From contig NZ_RCNS01000003.1 in assembly GCF_009725995.1 (NCBI RefSeq), positions 558,001 to 622,000 on the forward strand: a stretch of DNA of 64,000 bases. The letters run 5' to 3'. Shown piece after piece: positions 44,205 to 53,129 of this stretch; position 1 is the stretch's first letter; each line of letters starts with the position of its first letter. The notes beneath the pieces are model-generated. The model made no database searches and was not told where the DNA came from. It saw only the letters and a program-made list of their open reading frames with translations. The translations under genes were made by a program, and so were the position numbers. Source of the stretch: Zobellia laminariae (GTDB lineage: Bacteria > Bacteroidota > Bacteroidia > Flavobacteriales > Flavobacteriaceae).

Positions 44205-47021
44205 TTAATAGGTAATCAAAACCTTGTCGTAGCTTTTGGAAAGCTTAAACACGACTTGCCCTGAGTTGTTCCTGTTAGTTGTTCCCTTTCTGCTCGCTAC
44301 GAGTTTCCCATCCTCGAACAGTTGTATTTCAGGTTGGCTTCCCTCCTTTGGTAGAGGCATATTGATGGTTATAGGATTGTCATTACTTACCGCATACCCA
44401 TTCGTGGTTTTTTCAAGCGAAAACGAAAATGGTTTACCCGATGAAACAATATCCCACCCGTGCGATTCAAATTTCTCCATTCCGGATAAAATCATGAATT
44501 CGATATCGGCCTCGTTATTTGTCAATCGTAATACGGACAACAATCCTTTTTGATAGAAACCTTCTATAGCTGCAATATCATTTTCCGAGGCATTTAAAAC
44601 CGTCCGATCCAAGGTGGTTTTATCACTTAACAATACATCTATAATCTGGGTGTTGGGATATTCTTTTAAAGATGAAAAAGACACATTAGCTATGGGGTTG
44701 GTTTCCCCTTCCATAAACGGATTGAAAATTACCGCGAACGGATTTTCCCAAGCTGCTTCGTCTCTTTTTAAAATTAATGTTGGTATGGGCTTTTCAAGAA
44801 CCTCTTTAGGAGCGGTACTCTCACTAAGGGCATTAGATTTTGGCGAATTGACTTTATACAAAGTTTGATTTTGGCTTCCTTTTACCCACATTTTCATGAA
44901 ATTGTCAGGACTTTCACTACTTTTTAGGGTAAAAATGGCCTGAATATCACCAGAATTGACCACTTTACTTTTATCCATAAAATAATCATAGCCTTTTAAA
45001 TCTCCCTTTTGAGAAGATAAATCATCTGTTGGAACCGTATTTAAAAGATTCTTTTTTGCATCAAAAATATTTAATGATTGCCCTAAGTTATGGTAGATAT
45101 ATTCGTGCTTCTGCTTTCCTTCTTTCTGTTTCTTAGAGCGAAATACATCAATTACGTATGGTTTTTGACTATTTGATGCAATTACTGCCGTAAAACGCTG
45201 CTGATCTGAAACCGTCTTTGGTTCTACAAAGGATACCTTAGAGAAGGTTACCTTATCAAAAGAAGGTCTTTCCCCAGATTTAGGAAATACATTTTCTAGC
45301 TTAAAAGGAAAATAAGTCCGCATTGCCGCATAATCAGATTTACCGTCTACGACTACCGTATTATGTGCAGGAAACCGTGAATAGAACTCCCTATGGTCTG
45401 GATGCCAGTAACTAGAGCCACGCCCCATATCCGTACCTAACACATAATTGTTCGCATACAATTCTAATGAAATACCATTTGCATGAGCGTGATTACCGAA
45501 AGAACCCACTGTAGAAGCCATTACCGCATTTTCAGCCTCTCCCATACGCTGATTAACCATACTAACATTAGGCGCATAAAAGGTTGGAGATATGAGCTTA
45601 TCAGTATTTATATCTTCAGAATTACTATCAATCAAATTATCGGTATAGAAAAACAACTCAAAGAAATCTTTTGCTTTTCGGTCGTACGAACCATCATTTA
45701 CCATTTGGGATAAAAGCCCTGATATCAATTTCTCTACATCCTCCTGACCGTACTTTTTATAGTTTGAAACTAAAAGCTCAAAATTTTCAGGCGGCAACAT
45801 TTTATGGTGTGAATCTCCAAAACCAACCATATAACCACTTGGAAACAAATACTGAAAAGAGGCTAAAGCTGCTCTTTCTACTATAGGATAATTAGCAAAT
45901 TCATTGGCATTCGTTGCATGATCTAGCAAAGTAAAGATTCGTAAAAAGGTAGTAATCACATGCACTGAATATGATGCACACTCAGGCCACATTGCATTTT
46001 CCTGGTCATAAACCAATAAACTCTCTTTGATAGCTATTTGCCTATCCGTAGAAATATTGAAGGTGTGATCTAAAAAATACTCCTGTCCTTTCCCGTTCTT
46101 ATAATTTTGATTTCCCTCTAAAACCAAACCAATATAGGTAAGAAACCTAGCTTGGAATAAGTTCCAATTATTATCAGGAATTCCCTTATTGATTATCTGG
46201 TCTCCCCATTTCTGAAGCACGGCTACCGATGTGTCTAGGTTTTTATTATTAGCCTTAAAATAATTGTAGAGAAAATCATAGGTGGTTACCAAGGAAACTA
46301 CAATACCTTCATGAATAACTTCAAAAGTAGCAAGGCCGGATATGTTGGCCTGTTCCGATTTTTCTAAGTCAACAGGAGCATCTCTGTAATACATTCCCTC
46401 CATGTAGGTAAAGAAAACGGGAGCCGCAAAATCTGCATACTTCTGTTCACCGGTAAGCCAATATAGAAAAGCAGCATCTGAAACCAATTCCATTATCCGC
46501 TCGTTGATCTTATCGATTGCAAAACCGGATTTAGAAGGATGTACCCATTCCATTTTCCCGGTTTCCTTATGCTTTAAATACAAACCACGAGAATCATCAA
46601 AATAAGGTTGTACATCTTCTAACTTTGGGCGCTCATAATCCGTTGCCCAGTCTCTTGTACCAGAATATCTAACTGTAGCCACAGGAGCCTTTCCTTCCGA
46701 ATGCGAAAAATCTCCTCCCTTTAGGAAAACTTTAGTATGCTTGGTGTTCCAGTTCATTTGAAGCCTTGAAACCAACCATTCCGGATCATTCTCCCAGTAC
46801 ATCATATACTTTTCTAAACGCTCCTTCTTTTTACCAACAAGTTCCTTTTTCCATTCAACGTTCTCTACCGATTCTACAAAGGCTTCTTTTTCTTGATCGG
46901 TAACGTAAATTCTTGGGTGTTCTGTTGTTTGCCCCGTAACAATGATTGATACAAATAAAATACATGCCGAAATCCATACTTCTTTCCTTTTCATTCTCTT
47001 CATCATCTTTCTAAAATTCAT
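44205..47021 (-). CDS. Second heparinase II/III-family protein (putative lyase)
   Basis: About 938 residues from the Met at 47021; codons upstream to 47042 are possible. A hydrophobic signal (VWISACILFVSIIVTGQ) precedes the toroid domain. It shares with the copy at 36327-39137 EWLVSRLQMNW, APVATVRYSGTRDW, DDSRGLYLK, NNWNLFQA, ECASYSVHV, GSFGNHAHANGISLELY and SRFPAHNTVVVDG. The two are clear paralogues but far from identical and may cut different linkages or sulfation patterns. It lies between a sulfatase (26 bases after a stop) and the GH141-like gene. Substrate unknown; uronate beta-elimination is inferred from family and from GH88 and KduI. Confidence 0.78.
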   Translation of the reverse strand: MNFRKMMKRMKRKEVWISACILFVSIIVTGQTTEHPRIYVTDQEKEAFVESVENVEWKKELVGKKKERLEKYMMYWENDPEWLVSRLQMNWNTKHTKVFLKGGDFSHSEGKAPVATVRYSGTRDWATDYERPKLEDVQPYFDDSRGLYLKHKETGKMEWVHPSKSGFAIDKINERIMELVSDAAFLYWLTGEQKYADFAAPVFFTYMEGMYYRDAPVDLEKSEQANISGLATFEVIHEGIVVSLVTTYDFLYNYFKANNKNLDTSVAVLQKWGDQIINKGIPDNNWNLFQARFLTYIGLVLEGNQNYKNGKGQEYFLDHTFNISTDRQIAIKESLLVYDQENAMWPECASYSVHVITTFLRIFTLLDHATNANEFANYPIVERAALASFQYLFPSGYMVGFGDSHHKMLPPENFELLVSNYKKYGQEDVEKLISGLLSQMVNDGSYDRKAKDFFELFFYTDNLIDSNSEDINTDKLISPTFYAPNVSMVNQRMGEAENAVMASTVGSFGNHAHANGISLELYANNYVLGTDMGRGSSYWHPDHREFYSRFPAHNTVVVDGKSDYAAMRTYFPFKLENVFPKSGERPSFDKVTFSKVSFVEPKTVSDQQRFTAVIASNSQKPYVIDVFRSKKQKEGKQKHEYIYHNLGQSLNIFDAKKNLLNTVPTDDLSSQKGDLKGYDYFMDKSKVVNSGDIQAIFTLKSSESPDNFMKMWVKGSQNQTLYKVNSPKSNALSESTAPKEVLEKPIPTLILKRDEAAWENPFAVIFNPFMEGETNPIANVSFSSLKEYPNTQIIDVLLSDKTTLDRTVLNASENDIAAIEGFYQKGLLSVLRLTNNEADIEFMILSGMEKFESHGWDIVSSGKPFSFSLEKTTNGYAVSNDNPITINMPLPKEGSQPEIQLFEDGKLVASRKGTTNRNNSGQVVFKLSKSYDKVLITY

Positions 47022-47068
47022 GGGTGTTCTATACCGTATCAATCAGTTACTTCAAGGTCTTTTATAAT

Positions 47069-48589
47069 CTAATATTGGTTAGGGTGTTCGTAATCCCCTA
47101 TTCTATGGTATACATTTCTTTTTAAAGGTATCTGCATACCATCGCTATTCTCTAACCAATCATAAAGGCTATTGGCAAAATCCTTTATCATGGGTTGTAA
47201 TTCTGGCTTGTCAATAAGGTTGACAATTTCATTAGGATCGTTCTCTATATCATAAAGCTCGTTCGTATCCCAAATACCATTGTAGCGTATGTATTTATAT
47301 TTATCCGTTCGTACACCGAAAACGGTTGGTGTCATTGGAAAATCATATTCAAAATAATACTCATAGAATATCTTATCGCGCCAGTTATTCTCATCACCCT
47401 TAAGCAATTGAACAAATGATTTACCTGGCATGTAATCAGGTTTTTCTAGTCCGGCACACTCTAAAATAGTAGGGGCTATATCTACATTTTGCACCATTCT
47501 TTCTATAGTCTGTCCTCCTTCAAAAATCTCTGGACAACGTACCAACATAGGTACTTTAACCGATTCTTCGTAAAAATGGCGTTTGTCTATCAAACCATGC
47601 TCACCCCAACTAAATCCATTATCACCCATATAAATAACCATGGTAGACTCATCAAGACCATTAGCCTTCAACCATTCCATAACGGTGCCTACACTTTCAT
47701 CAACACCCATTAAAGTTTCGCAGTAGCGCTGTACCAGATCATCAAAAGTACCTTCTGCCTTTCCGTGATACATGTAATCTACACCATGCCAGCTATCGCG
47801 TTGCTTCTTCACCCATTCTGGCCAATTCAACTTTTTGTAAGCACTACCAATAGTTTGCGTATACGAGTCCGGTTTCACTATTTTTTTACCCGCATACATA
47901 CCCTCATGACGCTTGGCCGGTTTAAACATGGCGTGAACTGCCTTATGAGAGAGGTACATGAAAAATGGTTTTTCAGCATCTCTATTATCTAACCAATCCA
48001 CTGCGTGCTCCGTCAACAAATCTGTTACGTAAGTCTCTTTATCGTATTGCGTATTTTTTCCGTTGATGTTAAGATTAGGAGCATAGTAATCTCCTTGACC
48101 CGCAAAACTTTCCCAGTGGTCAAAGCCCGGTCTTGGCTTATCATTATGGTCTCCCATATGCCATTTTCCAAAAAAGGAAGTTTGATATCCTGCTTTCTGA
48201 AGGTACTCAGGAAAGAACGTTAGATTCCCAGGGTTTGGAGCTACATTATCTACTATGGTATGCACATGCGAGTATTCTCCCGTTAGAATACTAGCTCTAC
48301 TTGGCGAACACAAAGACGTAGTTACAAACGCATTTTTCATGTGCGCACCTTCTGCTGCCATCTCATCCATATTAGGAGTCTTTAGCCACGGCACCTTACC
48401 TGTAAAGCCCATAAAATCATAACGGTGATCGTCTGTTAAGATGAAAATTACATTCCGCTTCTTTTGCCACTTAACCTTCTTTAAATTTAGGTTGGTCTTT
48501 TTAATTTTTTGAGGTTGCTGAAATCCGAAACTAGGGTTTGGGGACAGTAGCAACATTGTAATAACAAAGACAAGAATTCTCCTTTTCAT
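47069..48589 (-). CDS. Family S1 sulfatase
   Basis: A 506-residue secreted sulfatase with signal peptide 1-23. CSPSR begins at Cys94; TDDHRYDFMG at 52-61 replaces the usual DDxGYGD, a form seen in heparan/N-acetylglucosamine-6-sulfatase-like members. GKWHMGDHND, YLSHKAVHAMF and GDNGFSWGEHG follow. Because it differs from the other sulfatases here at the metal-site turn, it likely removes sulfate at a different position. It lies between GH97 and a lyase candidate, spaced 17 and 47 bases, in the long leftward operon. Confidence 0.88.
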   Translation of the reverse strand: MKRRILVFVITMLLLSPNPSFGFQQPQKIKKTNLNLKKVKWQKKRNVIFILTDDHRYDFMGFTGKVPWLKTPNMDEMAAEGAHMKNAFVTTSLCSPSRASILTGEYSHVHTIVDNVAPNPGNLTFFPEYLQKAGYQTSFFGKWHMGDHNDKPRPGFDHWESFAGQGDYYAPNLNINGKNTQYDKETYVTDLLTEHAVDWLDNRDAEKPFFMYLSHKAVHAMFKPAKRHEGMYAGKKIVKPDSYTQTIGSAYKKLNWPEWVKKQRDSWHGVDYMYHGKAEGTFDDLVQRYCETLMGVDESVGTVMEWLKANGLDESTMVIYMGDNGFSWGEHGLIDKRHFYEESVKVPMLVRCPEIFEGGQTIERMVQNVDIAPTILECAGLEKPDYMPGKSFVQLLKGDENNWRDKIFYEYYFEYDFPMTPTVFGVRTDKYKYIRYNGIWDTNELYDIENDPNEIVNLIDKPELQPMIKDFANSLYDWLENSDGMQIPLKRNVYHRIGDYEHPNQY

Positions 48590-48606
48590 ATATGGCTGAT
48601 TTGTAA

Positions 48607-50598
48607 TTAATTGATTTTTTGAATACGCATAGCGAATCCGTTATTTTTCTCAATGTTCAATTTAATTAAACTATTCGAATCCAATTCTTTTTCCTCGATC
48701 TTAACGTGAGTTCGCGTTTGCACCGCTTTATCATCGGTATACAATTTTGCCTTATAAGCGGTGTTTTTATCTAAAAAAGAAAAATCAAGTTCAACGGTTC
48801 TTCCTTGATTTCCATTGATACCACCAATAAACCAGTCGCTCCCCTTTCTACGAGCAATAACTCCTATTCCTCCAATTTGTGCTTCTAATACCTTGGTTTC
48901 ATCCCATGTGGTAGGCACAGCATCAAAAAATTCCAATTCTGGTTCGTTTCCTATATGCCTTGTATCTCCCCAAAGACCATCATTCTTTTCTGGAGAATCC
49001 AAAGGCTTGTCGTTCCAATACAGAAATTGTAACGGACTAAAAATACAGACAGTTTTTGCTAGTTGAGAAGCATGTGACCCCATTACATCTACCCTAGAAT
49101 TATAATAGCAAACCGTATTATCTGCCGCACCGGCCAGCATTCTTGTGAACATATTTATTAGAGTATGCTCATTGGTTACCGTAGTTTCATCTCCGGCAAT
49201 GCCTTCTTGCGTTAAAAAATTAGTATAGGTCCTTGAGAAACCTGTTGGGCGATACTCATCATGCACATCAACTACCATTTTATAACTTGCTGCTTTTTTT
49301 ATTGCCTCGTGCAGCCATGCCGTTGCATCTTGGTCTCCTACTCTAACAAATCCGAATTTAATACCGGCCACTCCCCATGATTGGAAAAGTTCTAGAACTT
49401 CATCTAATTGTTTTTCGAGAGCACGTCTATTGACATATAAGATAATGCCTATGTTTTTAGTTTTTCCATAATCAATCACGGCCTTTAGATCCAATGGTCC
49501 TTTTGAACGATTAGGGTCTACCGTAATGGTAGTGGCATCTGATGAGTCATACATTTCATTGCCGTACCAACCAGCATCAAACAACACATATTGCATATTG
49601 TGTTTTGCTGCAAAGTCTACCGTGACAAAACCACCTTCCGTAGTCAATGTTGCTTCTCTGATTACCTTTCCCGGTTTGATCCAAGATTCATCTTTTATTT
49701 CAGAAGCATCGTTCAAATTTTGAATGATGGAATTATTGGTTAATAATTGCCCTTCATTTTCTGCCATCATTATTACACGCCATGGCGATTGAAATGGTAA
49801 TTTTTTATGAACTTTCATCTTACCTTCAAGCTGTTCGGAGATTACCGCACCGGTAATGGTATCCTGCTGTTGTTCTTCCATCTTACTGTCTAATGAAGAA
49901 ACAATACTAAATTCTGAACTTGAACCTTTATCAAAGCTAAGTCGAGCAAAATCTACCAACTTTGCTTCGGCCAAGGCAATCATTAAACTGTCTCCCATTT
50001 CTATAACCAATGGGCGTTCGCATCCTTTTTGCAATTGAGATATCGGAATCTTTCTATATGCTCCTTGTGCCGTTAAAACACCCTTCTCCCTTTTAGGTGT
50101 TGACCATAATTTATAATCCTCTTTAAAATTATAATTGATTTTTTCGTCTAAATCAATTTTGGCAATTCCCCCTTGCTCGGGTATTTCATATGCCAAAGCA
50201 ATACCTTCATTATAGGCCCTAACTATTAAGTTTAGCTGATTGCCTCCCTTATCCAATAGAACCTTGAGCTGGTTGTAATTGTCATGAAAACTACTATTAT
50301 CAAGAAAATCTGAATGCCACGTGTTTGATTCGAAAGTGTGTACTGTATTCAATATTGACAAAGAGCCGCTAAAAGGCAATTGCTCTGATATAATTTCTAA
50401 TGTTGATGGTAATAAGACCGAGTTTCCATTGTAAAAAACAGCAAACTCTATTTGATCATTTTCTGTTGTAACGCTTATTTTTTTAGTTCCGTCAGGCGAT
50501 TTTAATTCAGTTTTCTCAGATGAAGTACACGAGCAAAATGACACTAAGACTACAAGAATCTGAATCCTATATTTTAGAAAATGTATAATCTTAATCAT
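48607..50598 (-). CDS. GH97 glycoside hydrolase
   Basis: A 663-residue lipoprotein (FCSC lipobox, about residue 24). The GH97 plan is visible: N-terminal beta-super-sandwich with LKSPDGTKKISV, TIM barrel with YVLFDAGWYGNEM, GVAGIKFGFVRVGD, HDEYRPTGFSRTYTN, TQEGIAGDE and NEHTLINMFTRMLAG, and a C-terminal beta domain. GH97 removes alpha-glucose or alpha-galactose. At the spot where retaining members carry a nucleophile Asp (KxDF) this protein has KFGF, which argues for an inverting type or another mechanism. It suggests that the glycan also carries alpha-linked hexose. Lies between two sulfatases. Confidence 0.88.
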   Translation of the reverse strand: MIKIIHFLKYRIQILVVLVSFCSCTSSEKTELKSPDGTKKISVTTENDQIEFAVFYNGNSVLLPSTLEIISEQLPFSGSLSILNTVHTFESNTWHSDFLDNSSFHDNYNQLKVLLDKGGNQLNLIVRAYNEGIALAYEIPEQGGIAKIDLDEKINYNFKEDYKLWSTPKREKGVLTAQGAYRKIPISQLQKGCERPLVIEMGDSLMIALAEAKLVDFARLSFDKGSSSEFSIVSSLDSKMEEQQQDTITGAVISEQLEGKMKVHKKLPFQSPWRVIMMAENEGQLLTNNSIIQNLNDASEIKDESWIKPGKVIREATLTTEGGFVTVDFAAKHNMQYVLFDAGWYGNEMYDSSDATTITVDPNRSKGPLDLKAVIDYGKTKNIGIILYVNRRALEKQLDEVLELFQSWGVAGIKFGFVRVGDQDATAWLHEAIKKAASYKMVVDVHDEYRPTGFSRTYTNFLTQEGIAGDETTVTNEHTLINMFTRMLAGAADNTVCYYNSRVDVMGSHASQLAKTVCIFSPLQFLYWNDKPLDSPEKNDGLWGDTRHIGNEPELEFFDAVPTTWDETKVLEAQIGGIGVIARRKGSDWFIGGINGNQGRTVELDFSFLDKNTAYKAKLYTDDKAVQTRTHVKIEEKELDSNSLIKLNIEKNNGFAMRIQKIN

Positions 50599-50650
50599 TT
50601 TAGCAATTAATTATTTCATGAATTTAATCTGAAACCCTTCTATAGAATTC

Positions 50651-52129
50651 TTAATTACGGGCCCAGATATGGCTATCATTCAATAGCTCCTGGTACTCTT
50701 GGCTCAACTGAATTTTCATCTGTTCAAAAACCTCAGGATGTTTTTTTGACACATCTTGACTTTCCTGAACATCTTCCTTTAAATTATACAGTACAAAATC
50801 TGAGAGCTCCGCATTTTTCACCAAAGCCTCATTTCCGCTATGGACATTCAGTATTTTTGGTAAGTATCCCTCCTTTGTTTTAAGTTGGGCCATTATCTTA
50901 AAATCGTCACTACGCATAGCTACCACACGCTCGTTAAGCGCATTATAAAAACTCCATATTAATGGTTTCTGGCGTTGTATATTTCCCGTTTTTAAAAATG
51001 AAGCAAAGGACTGTCCGTCTAATTTCTTTTTAGGTAACCCAGCTCCTGCCAATTCAGAAAAAGTAGGTAAAAAATCTAAGGCCGATATAACCGCATCCGT
51101 AGTTCCGTTAAACGTGTCCTTACCTAACCAATTAATAATACAAGGAACTCTAAAACCCGCTTCGGTGGTCCATAATTTCATACCTTTTAAATTGCCAGAA
51201 GAACCAAAAGAGCGTTTTGCCTTGGGATACCTGTTTAAAGTTTCAGGTCCATTATCTGAAGTAAAAACGACCAATGTATTTGAATCTAATCCCTTTTCCT
51301 TTAAGTAAGCTAACAAGCGTCCAACAGCTATATCAACATTTTCTACATTGGCAAAAAACTCGGCCTCTTCTTTAATATCCGTGAACTCCAGGTACTTATT
51401 AACCAAACTTTCCGGCGATGCTATGGGCTCATGTGGTTCATGAAATGCCACTTCAAGAAAAAAAGGGTTTTCCCCTTCTTTTTTATCAAGCCAATCTATG
51501 GCCTCATCTACAATTAGTTGGCTACTAAAACCTTCCAACTGGCCCACTTCAGAACCATTACGAACAAAATTCTTGGGATTTTTATGTGTTGGCGAGGCAT
51601 TGTTATGAGTAGCAAACCAATGTTCAAAACCAAAATGATCAGGTTGCGGTTGTTTTTCCGAATTGAACAACGAACTTCCATGCCATTTGCCCACTAGACA
51701 AGTACTATACCCCACCTCTTTGAGCAACCCTGGAATAGTTTCCTCTTCGGCTCGCAAATGCACTAAATCCTTTAGGTCTTCTCTTTGCGTATTTCCACCT
51801 ACTATGAAATCATACAATCCGGCCCTATTAGGGCTTCTTCCTGTTAAAAGTCCTATTCTGGAAGGTGAGCAAACGGGAGCGGCCGAATAAAAGCTAGTCA
51901 GTTTTATACCTGACTCCGCCAATGCATCTAAATTGGGTGTTTCTATAAAAGGATGTCCAAAAGAAGAAAGGTCGCCATACCCTAAATCATCACATAACAG
52001 AACAATAATATTAGGTTGTTCCAATTTCTGAGCAAGTACCTCCTCTTTGGTCGTTTTACATGAAACTAAAAGACCAAATCCTATTAATGTTACCAGTATT
52101 TTTATAACTCCAGCACGTCTCTCTTCCAT
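50651..52129 (-). CDS. Family S1 sulfatase (lipoprotein)
   Basis: A 492-residue lipoprotein sulfatase with lipobox LLVSC (Cys24). CSPSR starts at Cys87, with CDDLGYGDLSSFG at 46-58, GKWHGSSLF and SDNGPETLNRY following. It is the intact paralogue of the 173-residue remnant at 34280-34801; both share the QPD(H/Y)FGF and HNNAS motifs. It lies five bases after an esterase gene in the long leftward operon. The set GH88-esterase-sulfatase at the operon head suggests early trimming of decorations on unsaturated oligosaccharides. Confidence 0.9.
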   Translation of the reverse strand: MEERRAGVIKILVTLIGFGLLVSCKTTKEEVLAQKLEQPNIIVLLCDDLGYGDLSSFGHPFIETPNLDALAESGIKLTSFYSAAPVCSPSRIGLLTGRSPNRAGLYDFIVGGNTQREDLKDLVHLRAEEETIPGLLKEVGYSTCLVGKWHGSSLFNSEKQPQPDHFGFEHWFATHNNASPTHKNPKNFVRNGSEVGQLEGFSSQLIVDEAIDWLDKKEGENPFFLEVAFHEPHEPIASPESLVNKYLEFTDIKEEAEFFANVENVDIAVGRLLAYLKEKGLDSNTLVVFTSDNGPETLNRYPKAKRSFGSSGNLKGMKLWTTEAGFRVPCIINWLGKDTFNGTTDAVISALDFLPTFSELAGAGLPKKKLDGQSFASFLKTGNIQRQKPLIWSFYNALNERVVAMRSDDFKIMAQLKTKEGYLPKILNVHSGNEALVKNAELSDFVLYNLKEDVQESQDVSKKHPEVFEQMKIQLSQEYQELLNDSHIWARN

Positions 52130-52134
52130 AGTAA

Positions 52135-53007
52135 TTATATTGTAGGCTTCCCTTTCAGGTATCCTATCGATTGCAGAAACTTATCGGCTTCCCTCGTAGT
52201 CTTAACATAAAACTCGCCGTTGCTTCTGGGTTTATTAAAAAACCCATGAGTTTGATCTTCGTACAAAAAGAGGTCACACCTGCTTCCTACTTCCTCCATT
52301 TTTGCTTTATACTTTTCCATTGTAGATACTGGTATTAAAGCATCTTTTGTACCCAGAAAAATAATAGTAGGTGCAGTTCCTTTTTTAATATTGTGTTTTG
52401 GAGATATCTCCAAATGACGGCCGTTCATCCGCTTGTATTCGAACCCGTCAGGGCCATTATCGATTACAGGATTGTAAAGCACCAAGGCATTAGGTTTTGC
52501 ACTTACAGAAAGGTCGTCTGTAGATTCATCTAAACCTTCTAATGTTGCCGCTGCGGCAGCCAAATGTCCGCCAGCAGAACCTCCTGAAGCTACAACTTTA
52601 TTGTGGTCGATTTGAAATTTAGCTGCATTACCCCTCACAAACCTAATAGCCGATTTTGCATCACTCACCGCTTCAAATGGTGTAGTCTGGTGTCTAGATT
52701 TCACACGATAGTCAACCAAAAATCCAACCATACCCCTAGAAGCAAAGTATTTTGCCTGGTCCTCAAATTGCTTTGTAGTTCCGCCGTTCCATCCGCCACC
52801 AAAAAAGAATACTATAGCGGGATATTCCTTCTTTGGTTTTAGGTTTTCAGGATATAGCACTTGCATTTTTAGCGTATCTCCATCAATAATTTTATAGATA
52901 ATCTCATCTGGCAAAGATGGAATTGACACGTTGCCTCCTTGACCACTTGATGTGACCAATACCAAAAACATTAATACAGGTAAGACTCTATTTTTAATTT
53001 TTTTCAT
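52135..53007 (-). CDS. Secreted alpha/beta-hydrolase (putative carbohydrate esterase)
   Basis: A 290-residue enzyme from the ATG at 53007, chosen because it begins a signal peptide (MKKIKNRVLPVLMFLVLVTS); an ATG eight codons upstream is possible. The hormone-sensitive-lipase-like layout shows oxyanion GGGW (70-73), nucleophile Ser144 in GGSAGGH, an acid in GTKDALIP and His in DQTHGFF. It probably removes acetyl or other acyl groups from the polysaccharide in the periplasm. It lies 122 bases after GH88 and five before a sulfatase. A peptidase or lipase role is less likely in this context. Confidence 0.8.
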   Translation of the reverse strand: MKKIKNRVLPVLMFLVLVTSSGQGGNVSIPSLPDEIIYKIIDGDTLKMQVLYPENLKPKKEYPAIVFFFGGGWNGGTTKQFEDQAKYFASRGMVGFLVDYRVKSRHQTTPFEAVSDAKSAIRFVRGNAAKFQIDHNKVVASGGSAGGHLAAAAATLEGLDESTDDLSVSAKPNALVLYNPVIDNGPDGFEYKRMNGRHLEISPKHNIKKGTAPTIIFLGTKDALIPVSTMEKYKAKMEEVGSRCDLFLYEDQTHGFFNKPRSNGEFYVKTTREADKFLQSIGYLKGKPTI

Positions 53008-53129
53008 TCGGTTGTTATTTTTCAGTTCCATTCCTCCCGCTACATATAGCAGCTATCCTTTGCATAGCAAACCTTTATGTGCCTACTCCACATTCTTTGT
53101 GACGCAAAACCATTACCCTTACATCAAAA

